From assembly GCF_002288925.2 (NCBI RefSeq), contig NW_022098021.1, forward strand, positions 3,677,774-3,741,773: a DNA stretch of 64,000 nt, written 5' to 3'. Shown here in pieces: positions 11,480-21,040 of the stretch. Position 1 is the first letter of the stretch. Every line of letters starts with the position of its first letter. The position numbers were made by a program, and so were the translations under genes. The notes below the pieces were generated by a model. It saw only the letters and a program-made list of their open reading frames with translations. It searched no databases and had not been told where the DNA came from. Source of the stretch: Delphinapterus leucas. Lineage: Eukaryota; Chordata; Mammalia; Artiodactyla; Monodontidae.

Positions 11480-13900
11480 TTTCATTTAATGTGTGTTTCC
11501 AATTGCTGGCAACATTACCAGAGATGGGCAGACTGAAAGAATGACCATTCTTTCATTTCTTCATCTCATTCATTCATTCATCCATAGTAAATCAGATCTG
11601 GGTAGCTTGGATTAAGGAGGTGAAGAGAAATCAACAGATTTGGGGGAGGTCAGGATGGAAAATGGAGAGCACTCTGTAATCACGTATGAAAAGTAAGAGT
11701 GCAAGGAGCAGATTGTCAAGAACGGGATCAGGGATGCAATATTTTGAGGGTAATAATAGCTATTTAATGCTGAGAATGAGCTCTCTACTGAGCACTTTTC
11801 GGGCATCATTTCACGTGATGTCCAAAAACATCCTTCCAAGGTGGGTACCACCACTACCACCACCGCCAGACAAAAACCATGGCTTAGGGAGATGAAGTCA
11901 CTTGCCCTAGATCTCAAAACTATGAGCCTTAATAAATAATGGCGCCTCTCACTACTTTGATGAACTTCCTTTTACCTTGTTGAGCTCTTCTTTTCTAAAC
12001 GTAGCCGAAGATTGAATGAAAGACTATATAATAGCTGTAAGTAAATCTTTAATAAAGAAAATTCTGAGGGAAAGCTGACCAAAACCAATAAATTTCCCAT
12101 AATCTCACTGACTCTATATAACGTATGACTGTCTTTTGGTGGATTTGCTCTCTTTGGGGGAGATAAACCCTAATCTGAACCCTCCCCTTTGTATAATGGA
12201 TCCTAGTTGTTAGAGCATGTGCTCCGGCGAAGTCCCTTATGGTGTGACAAGGGCCTAAGGCACACAAGTTGGATTGAAGGATTGAGATCAAGCTTGCTTA
12301 TCTTTGGCATTTTAATTTTCTCCCTTTTACTACATGATGTATATTTTAATGATGGTGCTTAAAAGTGCAGGCTAACAAGGAAAAGGAAACAATGTTGTGT
12401 GTTAAGGACTTGGGGATTAGATGGCAGGAGGGCCTGGGCCCTGGCATATGGGGCCTGTTCCTAAATTATGTCACAAGTATCCCAAGACCTTATTTCCTTG
12501 ATGTTGGAAGTGGATAGGTGGGATTTGAATTTGTGTGGTGTTGCACTATTTGTTTTTTTAGGGCAGGATAGTGACATCAGGAAAGGTGGATTGAGATCAC
12601 TTCTCTGTCATAATGATGAGATACTACAACTATTTCAAAACCAAGCATTTTTGTAATTCCTTGAGTTGGAGCAAATCTTGAGTTATAAAATTTATTAAGG
12701 AGCATTTTAATATCTCAGAGACTCAGGGCCAGAAAAAAGTTAACTGACTAGATATAAATAAGTAGAGTTTTTCGTTTACCCTTCACTTTTGAGCTTTGTT
12801 TCCTTTTTATTGTCCTGTTACTCTGAATCAGGGAAAAGAAAGCAGGTGTTTTTAGCCAAGAATAACAATGCGAGATTAAAACACCAGTAAATTGTTTTAA
12901 ATTGATTTTGTAAAAACTTGGTTAGCCGTAAAGATGTACGAACATGGACTGTTTTATTTAGTGATGGTAAAGTGTGGGAATGTTTGCTCTGTTGTAACTG
13001 GCTTTTGGCTTCAATTAGAACAAACTGAATGAATGGGCAGAGTTGGTGCAGAATGGCAGAGGGAGTGAAAGTAACCGGGCCCCTGTTCATGTGTAAAAAC
13101 ACACACATGGACACCCGGTGGCATTTTTCTGTGTAGTTGAGGGTTTCAGAGACTGTGCCTTGTTCTGCCCCTTTGAGTTAGAACATGTGTGAAATGCTTG
13201 TCCATCGGTTTCCGTGGGCGCTGTCACCCCAGGTTTCCTCCGCTGAGCCCTGCCATCCTGTGACTCCAACTCAGCGCCAGAGAAAGACTTCATCATTGGT
13301 CTCCAGGCTTCAATTCGGAACGTCTCCCTATTTAATTTCTTCCAAAATGAAACAGTTGCACAGCATCCCTGCCCTGTGCTGGTTCAGCAGCTGCCCGTTC
13401 TCCTTCAGGGATGACCAAATACATTTTAATTAGCTCACGCGCAAAGGAGAGGGAAAATCAGATGCACCGTTGCTTTGGCATGGTTGCCTTTCTCAGACCA
13501 AGGAAATGGGTTTTTTTTTGCAGGGCTGCAGCCTGCCTGGATCTGTGCGGACAGTTGCTGTCGGGTTGAGGGTTGGCTCTTAACTTGGAAAAAACCAATC
13601 GGTGGGTAGGCAGAGGGCCGGACAGGTAAATGATTCCCTGGGGGTGGATTTCAAGGACATTGGCTGCCTCCTGCATTTCAGGTGTAATTCTGTAGGTGTT
13701 GCTGACGACAGTCTCATGTTCCCAGCTGCTCTGTGAGCCTGCTCCAGGAGCATCCTCAGAGCGTTTCTCCTCTCTCTTCTCCCCCTTCACCATTCCCCAT
13801 CAGCCCATCTTGGTTCTCGTTGGTTATGTCTTTAACTTCTTTTCCATTCATTCATCTCTGAGCAAACAGTGCCGTGGCGTCTGCTGAGAACCTGGTGCGC
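11480..13900. other. Mostly unique intron sequence
   Basis: Holds a short ATTC tract near 11567-11582 and a CCA-rich stretch near 11847-11868. Nothing else was recognised and no exon is supported. Confidence 0.45.
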
Positions 13901-13902
13901 CT

Positions 13903-14125
13903 TCTCTTTTTTTTTAAACATTGTACTGAAGTACAGCTGATTTACAATGTTGTGTTAATTTCTGCTGTACAGCAAAGTGACTCAGTTATTCACGTATATA
14001 TTCTTTTCCATGATGGTTTATCACAGGATATTGGATGTAGTTCCCTGTGCTCTACAGTAGGACCTTGTTGTTTATCCATCCTGTATATAATAGTTTGCAT
14101 CTGCTAACCCCAAACTCCCAGTCCC
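13903..14125 (-). mobile_element. L1 3'-end fragment
   Basis: T run at 13907-13915, then 'cagctgatttacaatgttgt', 'tgctgtacagcaaagtgact' and 'ttccctgtgctctacagtag', the reverse strand of the artiodactyl L1 3' end. Confidence 0.85.
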
Positions 14126-14149
14126 CTGGGAGTTCATCCCCTTAAGCAG

Positions 14150-14660
14150 AAACCCTGTGCACGAGAGCAGCCCCAGCACCCAGCCCTTAGCGGCCACTCA
14201 TCTACCTCTGTCTCTGTGGACTGGCCTCCTCTAGTTATTTCATGTAAATAAGACTCATAGCACGTGGCCTTTTGTGATTGGCCCCCCTCACTTAGTATTG
14301 TGTTTCCACGGTTTGTCCGTGTGACGTCACGGTTTGTCCGTGTGACGTCACGGATCAGAATTTCCTTTGCGTGGCGGAATAATACCTCATCGTGTGGACT
14401 TACCCTGTTTTGTTTTGATCGGTTGATGGACATGTGGGCTGTGTTCCACCCTCTGGCTCTGACAAACAATGCTGCTGTACATTTACGGACAACTCTGTGT
14501 GTGGACATGTTTTCATCTCTCCTGGGTGTGTACCTAGGAGTGGAATTGCTGAGTCCATGGTAACTGTATGCTTCCTGAGGAGCTGCCGGGCTGTTTTCCC
14601 CTGCGGTCGCACCATTTTCCATTCTCACCAGCAGACTTTCTTTACATCCTTGAGTCCACA
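14150..14660 (-). mobile_element. Old L1 fragment with a 21-bp internal duplication
   Basis: Reverse-strand old L1: 'ctacctctgtctctgtggac', 'acgtggccttttgtgattgg', 'acctaggagtggaattgctg', 'gcaccattttccattctcac'. It contains the tandem duplication at 14307-14353. Its high CpG content is unusual for an old L1. Confidence 0.7.
14307..14353. repeat. 21-bp tandem duplication carrying two CRE octamers
   Basis: The 21-bp unit 'cacggtttgtccgtgtgacgt' is repeated exactly at 14307-14327 and 14328-14348, with five bases of a third. This creates two perfect TGACGTCA palindromes at 14322-14329 and 14343-14350. Confidence 0.95.
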
Positions 14661-15261
14661 GGTGGTGAGACTGGGAAGAAATCATAAGGATTTGTTTTCT
14701 GGCTCATAGACAGTTCTTGTGCTTCTTAAGTCCTGTCTCCATCAGGACCACCCGGGATCAGTCTGACGATACCTGTGGCTGAGTGTCACCTGCTGGGGTG
14801 ATGACACGCAGCACGCGCTGAGCGCTCATCGTGTACTGGGTGTTATGCAAGAAATTTTATGTGTTATTTATTTCATTTCCATGGCTACACTATTTTTCTA
14901 GAAAGAAAACTGAAGCTCAGAAGGGAGAAGTGACTTGACAAGCACTTAGGTTTTCTGAGCTCTATGTTTACCCACGGTGTATAGAGACAAACACATTGAA
15001 TAGGAAATGAAGGCAGAATATTTTGGACCTGTTTATTTCAAAGGCATCCGTGGTGCCTATTGGTTAAAGAATCCTTTAATGAGAATTCTCTTCCAAAGAG
15101 AAAAGTTTTCCAGTTTGGGGGAGATAGGTCGTCATGCTCTGTGGTCCACAAGCTGAGGCACACTGTGTTTGGAAGACGGGCAGGGCTGGGGGAGCCTCAG
15201 TGGGTGTGGGGATCGTGGCAGGGATGGGGGTGGGAAGGGCAGGCACGACCTGGAAGCTGGA

Positions 15262-15920
15262 TGGTAGTTTCCTGTTGCTGCTGTAACAGGTTGCCGCAAA
15301 TTCAGCAGCTGAAAACAGTGCTCATTCGCTTACAGTTCTGGGGGCTCCAGGGGGAGATGCTCTTTTCTTGCTTTTCCCAGCTTCTGGCGGATGCTGAATT
15401 CTAAAGAGTCTCTTTAAATAGTAAACTCCCTTGGGCTTCCCTGGTGGCGCAGTGGTTGAGAGTCCGCCTGCCGATGCAGGGGACGCGGGTTCGTGCCCCG
15501 GTCCGGGAGGATCCCACATGCCGCGGAGCGGCTGGGCCCGTGAGCCATGGCCGCTGAGCCTGCGCGTCCGGAGCCTGTGCTCCCTGGCGGGAGAGGCCAC
15601 AGCAGTGAGAGGCCCGCGTACCACAAGAAAATAAAAAAAAAAAATAATAAACTCCCTGGCTTGTGGCCCCTTCTCCCATCTTCACAGTGCCCCACTGCAG
15701 TCTGCCTCTGTCATCACATCGCCTTCTCTTCTGCAGTAAAATCCTCATGGACGTTAGTGACCACATTCAGAGCCCACACAGCCAGATAATCTCAGATAAT
15801 CCCTCCATCTCCAGATCCTTAATTATCTCTGCAAAGGTCCTCTTTGCCATGTAAGGTAACATTTGCAGGTTGCAGGGATTGAGATGTGGACGTAAACTGT
15901 TATTCAGCCTAGAATGGTTG
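15262..15920 (+). mobile_element. Old interspersed repeat split by a young SINE
   Basis: The halves 15262-15415 ('tttcctgttgctgctgtaac' ... 'ttacagttctggg') and 15658-15915 ('cttgtggccccttctcccat' ... 'gccatgtaaggtaacat') follow the order of a well-known mammalian medium-reiteration repeat. The subfamily name is uncertain to me. The SINE at 15433 splits it. Confidence 0.6.
15433..15641 (+). mobile_element. CHR-type SINE with a 16-bp target duplication
   Basis: Forward copy: 'gggcttccctggtggcgcag', tRNA A-box-like and B-box-like ('gggttcgtgcccc') parts, GC-rich body, A-rich tail. The target duplication 'aaatagtaaactccct' at 15416-15431 recurs with one change at 15642-15657. Confidence 0.95.
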
Positions 15921-16049
15921 GCTTGATGGATTTAAGGAGTCCTTTTCATGAGAAGTCGGAATTTCCAGGGTCTGGAGGAAGTATCCAGCAACAAGGCAGG
16001 AATGCTAGGACGCTCCTTAGGGAAGAGCAGTTAAGAATCGGCCAGAGTG

Positions 16050-16349
16050 GGACTTCCCTGGTGGCACAGTGGTTAAGAATCCACCTGCCAGTGCAGGGGA
16101 CACGGGTTTGAGCCCTGGTCCAGGAAGATCCCACACGCCGCGGAGCAACTAAGCCTGTACGCCACAACTACTGAGCCTGTGCTCTAGAGCCCACGAGCCA
16201 CAACTACTGAGCCCACGTGTCACAACTACTGAAGCCCATGTGCCACAACTACTGAAGCCTGCATGCCTAGAGCCCGTGCTCCGGAACAAGAGAAGCCACC
16301 ACAATGAGAATCCCCTGCATCCCAACGAAAACCAAAAATTTATATTTTA
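16050..16349 (+). mobile_element. CHR-1-like longer, older SINE
   Basis: Same tRNA-like head as the young copies but a different body: four related 'cacaactactgag' units at about 16163-16256, then 'gcccgtgctccggaacaaga'. Diverged flanks 'aatcggccagagtgg' (16036) and 'aatcggctggagggg' (16352) look like an aged target duplication. Confidence 0.9.
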
Positions 16350-16369
16350 AAAATCGGCTGGAGGGGGAG

Positions 16370-17700
16370 GAGGAGGGGCTTGGGTGGACACGTGTGTGTA
16401 CATTTCAGCCCCCCTTTCCTTTGTCTTGATGTGCAGTGTAATCCCTGGTTCCTTTAACACTGCATCGCCGTCCTCCTCCAGCTGGGGTACGGTGTGGTAT
16501 GGTGTGTGCATATTTGTCGTCTAGGACTGGGGTAAGCAGAGCCACACAGAAAACCTGGCCCGTCTCAGGTACATTTTTTTCTCAGCTCTCAGAGGAAGGC
16601 CTTTATGTATAAATTAACCTAACTGTGGTATGATGGAGACTGTAAAGGTCACCTGAATTTTCAAGATAAACCATGAAACCTGAAACCTATTCAAGCTTAA
16701 CCCTCACGTGGCAAACTTTGGTCCTCTGAGAAATATTGTTTACTGCACTGGAATATTACAGGAAAAAGTTTAGAGCTTTTGGGGTTCTGTCTGGTTTCAG
16801 GAAGACATCAGTTTCCACAAGATGCTGTGGACCAGGGGAGTGATTTTGTCCATGGTGTTACTTTTGTTCTCACTTGTCAAGGGCAAAGCAGCCACCACGA
16901 GGTAGGGAGGTGTTTGCAGTAGTGAAAAGCAGATATGGCGGGCATTTGGAGAACTTGAGAACCTGTGTCCTAGAGGATTGGAAATGCTCATGGCTAAAGC
17001 CAGCCCTCACCTGGAATAAACTTCCCCAGAGGGAAGTCTCCAGATTTACACAGGGGACCAGTAGTAAAACACAAACTATAAAGAGTCCTCCAGCAACAGA
17101 AACACGTGGGATGTTGTCTTATATAATATTTCACACTAAATGTAATTGTAGATTAACTTTTATAGAGAAAACATTTATTCACGCCAGATATGCTTAAATC
17201 CCTTCATTTCCTCCGGTGTGACACAGCGCTGGGAATATGCCCCCCTTGTAATTTCCTACCGGTTTGCCTCAGTCAACGGGCAGAACGTTAACTCTGCAAA
17301 GGCTGCAGATGGGGAAGGACCCAGACGGAAACCTTAAATTGGTCAGACCCTCAGTCTGGCATTGAGGCTTGTGTTCTGAGGTCCCAACGTCACAGCCCAC
17401 CTGCGGTCCCTGGCACGTTTCTCAGGTGTGGCCCCCGACCCTCACAGTGGGCGTGGCGCGGCGTGGCAGGGGCACAGTGGGCGTGGCATGGTTGGGCGTG
17501 GCCACGGCGTGGGCATCCGCGGGGCATCTCCTGCTCCCAATCCACACATAGTCTGTCGAACAACCGCGTACCGTGTCAGATGAGTTAAACCAAAACCCGT
17601 TGTTGTCGTCGTTACCAATCATCAAAATTTGGAACAATATTTATTGTTTGTTCATTTATTTTAAGTCATCACTATTAATAATTTATTATCGTTAGGATTT
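16370..17700. other. Unique intron sequence with a GC-rich patch
   Basis: No exon recognised. 17440-17505 is GC-rich with three GGGCGTGGC boxes. Confidence 0.45.
17449..17502. promoter_or_regulatory. Three GGGCGTGGC boxes (possible KLF/SP-type sites)
   Basis: GGGCGTGGC occurs at 17449-17457, 17479-17487 and 17494-17502; the first two are in a repeated 'cacagtgggcgtggc' block. The complement is a CACCC-type box of the kind KLF/SP factors bind. Function is inference only. Confidence 0.3.
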
Positions 17701-17719
17701 AACAATATCTAAATACCTT

Positions 17720-17905
17720 GTGTGAAGAAACTTATAAATGAGGAGGGCGTGGTTTCTGAACCATGCCTCCTCCGCTTCCCAGCTATGGGGCCTTCATCAA
17801 AGAATGGACCGGAATCGTGGGTTTTCTCCTGTGCGACGTGGGGACATCCATCTCCCAGACACATCCGTGCAAATGTGAGGTGCCCAGCACGCTACCTGGC
17901 TGATG
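17720..17905 (+). repeat. MIR-like SINE relic
   Basis: 'gtggtttctgaaccatgcct' then 'cttcccagctatggggcctt' and, further on, a 'gtgaggtgcccagcacgcta' end, in the order of a plus-strand MIR. Confidence 0.6.
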
Positions 17906-17950
17906 GTATTACCTGTTTAATAATGGTGGTAGAAGCAGCAGCGAGGTCTT

Positions 17951-18020
17951 TTTTTTTTTTTTTAAGCATCTTTATTGGAGTAGATAGAATTGATTTACAG
18001 TGGTGTGTTAGATTCTGCTT
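17951..18020 (-). mobile_element. Ultra-short 5'-truncated L1 insertion
   Basis: Seventy bases of L1 3' end (poly-T, 'agcatctttattggagtaga', 'ttacagtggtgtgttagatt'). A perfect 13-bp duplication 'gcagcgaggtctt' flanks it at 17938-17950 and 18021-18033. Confidence 0.9.
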
Positions 18021-18086
18021 GCAGCGAGGTCTTGCCCACTGTTTCATCTATACTGAGCTGCTCCTTTTGAGTTGAAGCCACCAGGA

Positions 18087-18574
18087 CAGATGGTCCCTAA
18101 TCTATGATGGTTCGACTAACAATTTTTTGACTTTACGATGGTGGGAAAGTGGTATGTGTTCAGGAGAAACCGTACTTCGAATCTCGGGTGTGGATGCTTT
18201 CCCAGGCTGGCACTCTGGGGTCTGAATCTCCCTCGTGATGCCAGGCAGTGTCGGTGAGCAAAATTCCCCTGCGATCAGGAGGGAAGCGCCCGATACACCG
18301 ACTGCCGTGCTGGATGCGGACAGCCATTCTGTTTTTCACTTTCAGCGCAGTATTTGATAAATTACACGAGGTACTCAGCATTTTCGTATGAAATAGGCTT
18401 TGTGTTAGAGGAGTTGGCCCAACTGTAGGCTGATGTCAGTGTTCTGAGCATTGAGCAGGTGGTACTAAGCTGTGATGTTCCGTAGGGTATTAAACGCATT
18501 TTCAGCTTACCGTATTTTCAACTTGGTGATGGGCTTGTCAGACCATAACCCCACCGTAAGTTCAGGAAGGTCTG
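18087..18574. mobile_element. Tigger-like (TcMar) non-autonomous DNA transposon
   Basis: Diverged terminal inverted repeats: left 'cagatggtccctaatctatg', right the complement of 'cagaccttcctgaacttacg'. Interior carries 'gactttacgatggtgggaaa', 'gtttttcactttcagcgcag' and 'ttttcaacttggtgatgggc', typical of this family. TA follows the right end at 18575-18576. About 490 bp, no transposase. Confidence 0.75.
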
Positions 18575-18579
18575 TACTT

Positions 18580-20390
18580 AAAGGTCATCTTGCTTTTCAG
18601 GACAGCTTAGGATATTTGAGCCATGAAATGGACAGATAAAAGGCCTTTGCCTTAGAGAGAAAATGGACTTTTTAAGTGGTTGGGATCGCGTCACACTATC
18701 GCCGGCAGACATTTGAGTTGAGCATCTGAAATCCGAGTGGTGAAGCATCTGAGCCTCTGAAAAGGGCGCTGCTGTGTCCCCGGGCATGGCTGCACTGAGA
18801 ATGGAACCGCCGAGATCTTACCTCCTGTCTCGTGCTGTTGGCGTGGCTGTGGGCTTTCAGGTTGAGATCCTCACTGCATCCACTTCAGGGAGTGTGGGGA
18901 GATCTGGAATTAGCATGTACGTGTGGGTGTGGAGGTGTGTGCGAGGTTCCCATTGCGTTCTCCTTGGACAGTGACTGCTGGGACTGCTGACTCTGAAAAT
19001 TGTTTCTCAAAGTGCAGGTATAATTTCATCTCAGCCCCTGTCAGATGGGTGTCTTCCTGTTGCGCTCATATACCCTCAGGGCTCATCTTGCTTTTTTCTC
19101 TCTCTCACACAAGATTTCATTGGTTTATTGGGTCACCCTTATATGACTGCATCCTTGCATTGCTTCTGTTTGTCCCCCCCCCTGCGCTCTCCCTCCTTCC
19201 TTCTGTTTTGGGACCATAAACTCAGAATATTTACTTCTGACCTTGAAATGCAGAATCAGGATGACCTGGCCCTGATTTCTGTTCCCCTCTCTCTCTCTTA
19301 GCCCCTCCATCCTACTGAGAACCAGGGAGGGTAGGAGGTAAGGAATCATGTGGTCAGACCAGGCACGTGGTGGCCACCTCCTTGTGTTGAGTCATTGAAC
19401 CCTCATGAGTACCCTCAGGGCACGCCTGGACATTCCCTCCCGTGTCACTGGGGGTCAAGTACTCTGTACAGTGTGTCGCACGTAGATAGTTTACGATGAG
19501 AATTTGGGGCTGAGTCCAACTACTATTTTGTTTATTTGGAGTCTGTTGTGACTTGTCTTTTTCTTGGTTTGATGGTATTATTATTATTCCCCTAGCGAGG
19601 CTTGGAGGAAGTTGTCCTGTCCTACACTTGCTTGGCCTGTCCTGTTTGATTTCTTTTCCCCTTTTTCTATTAGGCGACTTTGTTAAAACTGCAAAAGCAT
19701 GCAACGGTGATGAGATGTGATATTACGTTGCTCCTTTGGCACTTCACAACCTCACTGAGGACAGAATTGTTCAGGCTGCTGATGGCATTGGGAAGGGAAG
19801 CGTTTCCCTGTACAAGTAAATGCACAGTTTCTGCGTTTGGTAGTGTTTCCCCCTGAGTCTTGCCTCTGCTCACCGGGCCCGGAGTACATAGCACCTCCCA
19901 GACGAATGTTGGTCTGTTCACATCTAACTTAATTCAGTAGAAAGCAAAAATCAGATTAAGACCGATTTGTCTTCAACTCCATCCAGTTGATTTTAGTTTG
20001 AGGAACAAAGGGGAAGAGAGGTTTAGAAGCTGCAGCTGTGTGTCAGGACTGCCTGGGATCACACCAGTGTCCACGGTGTACCGCTCGTGGGAAAGGGCCC
20101 ATCGGGCGGCCTCTGCCGGGAGAGTTCATAGCCTCACGTGGCGTCCATGCCCTCACGCTTACGAGTATTCTGCAGGGCTGAGTTCTCCTTATGGGTTGGA
20201 CTTCTTTATTTTCTTCTATATTCTTACTTTATAGTTTTTCGTGTTTAATAGGCCTGACATGAATTGCCATAAAAATGGCCAAGTGTAGAATCTCTGCCCA
20301 ATTTACTTGTTCTGGAAAAGCGTACTATGGAAAGTGGGATTTGAGGAGTTCTTGGATTTTTATTAATTGTTTAAAGGAAGGAATAAGGAT
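18580..20390. other. Unique intron sequence
   Basis: No exon or clear repeat recognised; pyrimidine-rich runs near 19100 and 19290. Confidence 0.45.
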
Positions 20391-20394
20391 GCGT

Positions 20395-21040
20395 TTTTTT
20401 AAATTGAAGCATAATTCATTTACAGTGTTTCAGGTGTGCAGCAAGTGATTCCGTTGTACACACACACACACACACACACACAGAGAGACACACGGACACA
20501 CATACTTTTTCAGATTCTTTTCCATTATAGGTGATTACAAGATATTGAATATAGTCCCCTGTGCTATCCAGTAAGACCTTGTGGATTATCTATTTTATAT
20601 ATAGTCATGTGTATCTGTTAATCCCAAATTCCCAATTTATCTCTCCTCCCCCCTTTCCCTTTTGGTAACCATAAATTTGTTTTCTATGTCTGTGGGTCTA
20701 TTTCTGTTTTGTAAATAAGTTCATTGGTATCATTTCTTTAGATTCCACATATAAGTGATATCATATGGTATTTGTCTTTCTCTGGCTTATTTTCCTTAGT
20801 ACAGTCATCTCTAGGTCCATCCATGCTGCTGCAATGGCATTATTTCATTCCTTTTCATGGCTGAGTAATATTCCATTGTGTATATATATAACCCATCTTC
20901 TTTATCTATTCATCTGTCGATGAACACTTAGGTTGCTTGGCTATTGTAAATAGTGCTTCTGTGAACATTGGGGCACATGTATCTTTTCAAATTAGAGTTT
21001 TCATCTTTTCTGGATATATGCCCAGGAGTGGGATTGCTGG
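20395..21040 (-). mobile_element. 5'-truncated L1 3' end
   Basis: Reverse strand L1: T run, 'taattcatttacagtgtttc', a CA tract, 'gaatatagtcccctgtgcta', 'ttggtaaccataaatttgtt', 'ggctgagtaatattccattg', ending near 'aggagtgggattgctgg'. The CA tract at 20459-20482 grew inside it. Confidence 0.9.
20457..20505. repeat. (CA)n microsatellite
   Basis: Twelve pure CA units from 20459, then interrupted CA/GA. Lies within an L1 3' end. Confidence 0.95.

Noticed and set aside
14134..14685. Minus-strand open frame of 183 codons with a repeated DVTRTNR
   Set aside because: It lies in an old L1 fragment, in no L1 protein frame, and the repeat is the 21-bp DNA duplication.
15433..15510. tRNA-like A and B boxes in SINE heads
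   Set aside because: They are SINE polymerase III promoters, not tRNA genes; no cloverleaf was supported.
15401..15766. Open frames of 60-140 codons on both strands over every CHR-type SINE
   Set aside because: The GC-rich SINE body is open in several frames by composition; the same peptide recurs at each copy and is not a gene.
16163..16256. Regularly spaced 'cacaactactgag' units resembling an array
   Set aside because: This is the normal internal repeat of the older CHR-1-like SINE, not CRISPR or a satellite.
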